Origin: Calliopsis andreniformis
Taxonomy: Eukaryota; Arthropoda; Insecta; Hymenoptera; Andrenidae
Assembly (NCBI RefSeq): GCF_051401765.1
Contig: NC_135071.1
Location: forward strand, 16,284,961-16,348,960
Length of the DNA stretch: 64,000 bases
Reading direction: 5' to 3'
Shown here: in pieces, positions 60,608-64,000 of the stretch
Layout: every line of letters begins with the position of its first letter
Numbering within the stretch: position 1 is the first letter of the stretch
Notes under the pieces: generated by a model
Seen by the model: the letters and a program-made list of their open reading frames with translations, nothing else
Told to the model about the DNA's origin: nothing
The model's database searches: none
Program-made: the position numbers and the translations under genes

Positions 60608-63506
60608 CTGTTTAAATACACCAGAGTTATAAAATTAATTTTTGATAAATTCCACTGCAAATAATTGCTACTCTGTAATAATTACAATTTATTAGGATGC
60701 TAACCTGGCACTTGACATTAGCACGACTGCAAGGACAGCTCTCTGGATCGCAGTAGCCTTTACACCCACAGCCGCAGTGCTCTCTACTGGCTCTGATGTC
60801 ACGGCAGTCGTCCTTCTCGATGGCGTCTATTCTTCGGACTCCTGCTGCTCTGAGTAAAGCTCGTCTCTGCCACGTGGGCACTGGTTGTAGAAAATAGTAG
60901 CTATCAATGTCCAGTTCCTCGTTATCGCTTGGTTCTTCGTCTGTGTCATCGCTAGGGTCCTCTGAACTGGACGCCGCCTCAGCTACGCAATTAGCAGCTC
61001 GCTCAGAGCGCAACTGCGCCAGTCTGGCACGGTGGATTCGCCTCTGCTCGGCTGCGTGCTCCGATAACGAAAACCTTTCAGCATGCGTGTGTGTCGCGCT
61101 CATGCCAAGAGTACTACCACCCTAAAGGAAAAGAAAATTCAATTTAGCGTTGTGTAAATTACAATCTCTGGGAAAGTTTGCTGCGATTCTTACCTGAGAA
61201 GGCACACAAGTGAAACCTTGTGCCCTAGGGAAGTAGTACACTGTGACAGCGTCAAAATGAATATTGCGTTTCTTTTTCATAGGTTCATCCGCGTTGCTTC
61301 TCTTCGGATTGGGAGTGCCCTCCATGCAGTCAGTCAATCTCCGCTTCAAGTTGCTCTTCGGAGGCGTAGGGAAACTCGCCAGCGGTGTTTGCGGAGTACC
61401 AGGAACAGTAAGAGTGGGCACGAAGGAATCCAGTTGATTTACAGCTACAAGAAAAAAATAAATAGTCATATAAGATACCTAAATTTTTCAATAACTCCCC
61501 TCTAGAAGTGTTAATTAAAGATAATTACCTTTTTCTTTGTCAGAGAGAATATCATCAGGTATCCTATCCAAGAAAGAAGTCTCAGAATCGCTCTCTGGCG
61601 CCGGCGCAGGCCCAGGGTCCCCAGGAATCTCGCTCCCTAGACCCGAGTCACTGCCATCCGACCTGACCTCATCCCTAGCACCAGTAGCTAATGCCAGGCT
61701 CTCTGCTGAGTCCTCAGTGAAAGCCTCTGGCCTCTCAGCCTCCAATCTAGTGATGATCTCAGGATTGATATCCACGCAGCACATAGATTCGCTCTCTGGG
61801 CAGGACATCTGATCAGACACAACATCATCGTCGCAGCCAGGGAGCCTTGCGTTCGTCATGGACACCTCCGAGCTGTCAGAACCAGTCTCAGTCTCCGTCT
61901 CAGTGTCAATAGCTTCTGGAATATCGGTGGAAGGTTCAAGCACCTCCTCGGGCGAGCAGGGTGTCGCTTCAGAGGGAACCAAATTACCCGACGCCTGATT
62001 AGATTCCGTGGTCGACGCCACTGACTCCAGGTTAATCTTCTCTAAGGCTGTAGGCACCACTTCTTTATTGAACTCCTTAATCGGTGTTGTTGCCCGTTTC
62101 GGCGACTCTACCCTCTCCAGGATCACCTTACACTGAGTCAAACTTTGGGCAACATTCAACTGTGTCTTAGCTTGAGCTTCCACCTTAGTCACCACAGGAG
62201 ATGCCACGTGCTTCGTCGAGCTGTTCTCCTGTTCAGTCTTCTGGACATTCTTCTTCTTGTTAATGCACCTCAAAGTAACACGCAACTCCGGCAAATCTTT
62301 GGCCTCAAACCTTACATCTTCGCCACTAGCACCACCATCGCATGCGTTGTTCTTCTTGGTCACCGACCTCGTCTCCTTTCTCTCCGGTGTCAAGCTGGAC
62401 ACATTGATACGCTCTAACATAACAACTACATGAGGACACGAAATCGTGCTCTTGGTCGAACTCTCCGATTGCTCGGTCTTCTTTTCCAATGAACAGGCAT
62501 TATTCGTCAGCGGCATATCTTCGTACGCGCAAGGGTTGATCAACTCTTCACACTGTTTCTCCTGACACGGTTCGAGGTCCCTTTCAGGGCTGTTGCGCGG
62601 CAGCGAGTAGCACGAATCCTCGTTGATGAACGCGTCCTCATACTCCAGCTTCCTACGAGCGTCTATCCTCTCTTCGACGTCGTGTTCATTTTCGAACAGT
62701 GTCGCTCTGCGAACCTTCTGCTCCGATTCTGTCTCCCTGTCCCGAGCAGAACCATCGAGGGTCGCGCTCCCCTTCAACCTACAAGCACTTCCAAACGACC
62801 CCTCGAGGATCCTACTGTTCCTAGAGATGCATCGGCCACTAACATCATCGTCGAAGAGACACGAATCAGGGGACAGCGATATCTCGCCTAGTGTCCTCTC
62901 TCGAAGGCTCACCAGCACTGGCGAGATTCTCCTAACATCGCTTCTCAACTGGTTCGTCTCAGTTTCCGGAACCTCGACTCCGATCTTTTTTATCTCCGCG
63001 TTGATAGGCAAGAAGTCACTGGCAGCTCTTTTCCTCGACACTGACGATACCCCGACGCATCCCGCACTGTCAACCACCCTATCCTCCCCTTTATCGACAC
63101 AAACCGGTGTCGACGCTGCCGCGGGACAGCCCTCGCACTGGTCAACCTGCTTCTGCGGCGTAGCTTCCGTTTCCGCAGCCACGGACTGCTGCTCGTCATT
63201 CTTGCTCAGCTTAAGACCCATGTGCGAAGAGGACTGAGCTTCCTTTTGAGCATCGAGTATTGGCAACGGCACGAGGGAGTCCTGGGACGACTGTAAGCTG
63301 GTGCATCCTTGGTCGCCGACAGACTGGCGACTGATATCGTCTACTTCTTCGGTGGCAGTCGAGGGCCGGGCGTTGTTGTCGACTTCCGCGGGCTTAATGT
63401 CTGTGGCTGGCGTCGTCGACAACGTGGCGGCCGTTCCTGACGATTCTACCGTGGTGGAATCCTCTTGGGCCTCAACAACGTGCTCCTGGGCCGAAGGCGA
63501 TTCCAT
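59621..63506 (-). CDS. Axud1: Cysteine/serine-rich nuclear protein (CSRNP/Axud1), whole gene model of 4 coding exons
   Basis: Exons 63506-61529, 61444-61194, 61121-60705 and 60607-59621 join in phase to 1210 residues. The diagnostic CSRNP domain spans about residues 718-928 and includes a dense cysteine cluster at about 849-897. Family knowledge: CSRNP proteins are nuclear, the mammalian ones bind AGAGTG-type sites and activate transcription, and Drosophila Axud1 has been tied to growth control and apoptosis. The insect product here is about twice the length of human CSRNP1, all of the excess lying in the acidic/Ser-rich N-terminus and Gln/Pro-rich C-terminus. Introns are short (72-97 bases). 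Sure of the family; which vertebrate paralogue it resembles most cannot be decided, and insects usually have one copy. Confidence 0.94.
60705..61121 (-). CDS. Axud1: Axud1/CSRNP coding exon 3 (core of the Cys-rich domain)
   Basis: 417 bases (139 codons), phase 0 at both ends; acceptor TTTCCTTTAG, donor CAG|GTTAGC. It encodes [20 protein letters not shown], then an RRIHRARL helix, an acidic Ser/Asp/Glu run, and the first part of the cysteine-rich segment ([20 protein letters not shown]). The cysteine spacing suggests metal binding. Confidence 0.94.
61194..61444 (-). CDS. Axud1: Axud1/CSRNP coding exon 2
   Basis: 251 bases, acceptor TTCTTGTAG, donor CAG|GTAAGA. It encodes residues 661-743 after the split Ala codon. 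The basic patches SNLKRRL and MKKKRN may act as nuclear localisation signals. [20 protein letters not shown] opens the CSRNP N-terminal family domain. Confidence 0.93.
61529..63506 (-). CDS. Axud1: Axud1/CSRNP coding exon 1 (N-terminal 659 residues)
   Basis: ATG at 63506, only 14 bases inside a strong acceptor (GTTCACCGCAG at 63521). The exon ends ...ILSDKEK plus one base at donor AAAG|GTAATT, and the split codon becomes Ala. The 659 residues are low-complexity and acidic/Ser/Thr-rich, with many Glu/Ser clusters and a [15 protein letters not shown] stretch; no named domain is visible. If the upstream exon is as inferred, the main frame meets a stop (TGA) before any other ATG, which supports this start. 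Confidence 0.88.
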
Positions 63507-63733
63507 CTGGAGTGTCCGATCTGCGGTGAACAGGGAAGAAACAGAGAACTATATTAACAAAAATAAAAAAAGAAAGGTCTTTGCAAGCTCAGCCGCGAAG
63601 ATTGCGATTAGAGGAAGAAAAGGAAGATATCTGTGTACATGGAACGTCGTCTAGAGTATCTTATCTCTGCGTCATTCCATCGACCATCCTGAGGTCCTTT
63701 TCACCCCGACTTCGTACGAAGTAATCATATTAC

Positions 63734-63880
63734 CTCGGCATTGCCTCTTTTTCTCGAAATATCATAAACAGAGGACGACGAAGAGGACTGAGGGGATCAA
63801 TAATCCGCTCGCTGATACCACGCACCAGTGAGCCGACCGAGAGACAGAGGAACCCGATCGAGTGTCCGAAAGGAAGTACC
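63734..63880 (-). other. Axud1: Probable 5' non-coding exon of Axud1
   Basis: A strong donor CCGAG|GTAATA (GT at 63733-63732) faces the strong acceptor at 63521 across a 213-base interval with a long pyrimidine tract. In the main frame the joined sequence contains a TGA before any ATG, so the exon would be untranslated for the main protein. It carries two ATGs in another frame (63765 and 63741). The upstream limit, and so the transcription start, is not visible; 63880 is arbitrary. Confidence 0.4.
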
Positions 63881-64000
63881 CACGAGTCGACCCCCTGGAT
63901 CCAAGCATGATCTGAACATCGCTGATCAGAGGGTTCCCGATCTTCTTAGTGTTTTTTCTTATCACGTCACCGAATACAACAAAGGGGGGAAAGGGGGGGT

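Noticed and set aside
62623..63237. 204-codon plus-strand frame
   Set aside because: Antisense shadow of Axud1 exon 1.

Overview
The window looks like nuclear DNA of an insect, most probably a hymenopteran (bee, wasp or ant). The reasons are large AT-rich non-coding spaces broken by short GC- and CpG-rich islands, dispersed arrays of a TTCAAATAT-type 9-mer (a pattern I associate with hymenopteran genomes), GT-AG introns with short exons, and two recognisable animal signalling and nuclear genes. I see no bacterial operon, rRNA, tRNA or CRISPR.

Layout. From 1 to about 23.2 kb I find no gene I can name. This stretch holds a 1.38 kb nested foldback element (8646-10027), a 200-base foldback (10525-10725), a fragment of the first family (about 3193-3275), a foldback-derived minisatellite (about 4425-4775), a 9-mer satellite (14041-14430), a C/T-rich tract, a G/A-rich tract, and CpG-rich blocks that could be promoters or exons of unidentified transcripts. 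From 23295 to at least 35168, on the minus strand, lies a six-exon Ral guanine nucleotide exchange factor (RalGDS/Rgl family). The reconstructed product is 760 residues with REM, CDC25-type RasGEF and C-terminal Ras-association domains; all splice phases agree. From about 35.4 to 57.3 kb there is no supportable coding exon. This stretch carries more 9-mer arrays, a degenerate 12-mer array, several foldback elements, a CRE-like cluster, a triple CACGTG cluster and CpG-rich islands that may include 5' non-coding exons or promoters. From 59621 to 63506, on the minus strand, lies a four-exon cysteine/serine-rich nuclear protein gene (CSRNP/Axud1; 1210 residues), with a probable 5' non-coding exon near 63734.

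The two genes share a strand but nothing in the sequence links them in one process: one encodes a Ras/Rap-to-Ral signalling GEF, the other a DNA-binding nuclear protein. The most unusual feature of the window is the number of foldback elements, at least six clear ones from apparently unrelated families, two of them inside Rgl introns. I found no convincing evidence of a wholly new multi-gene system.
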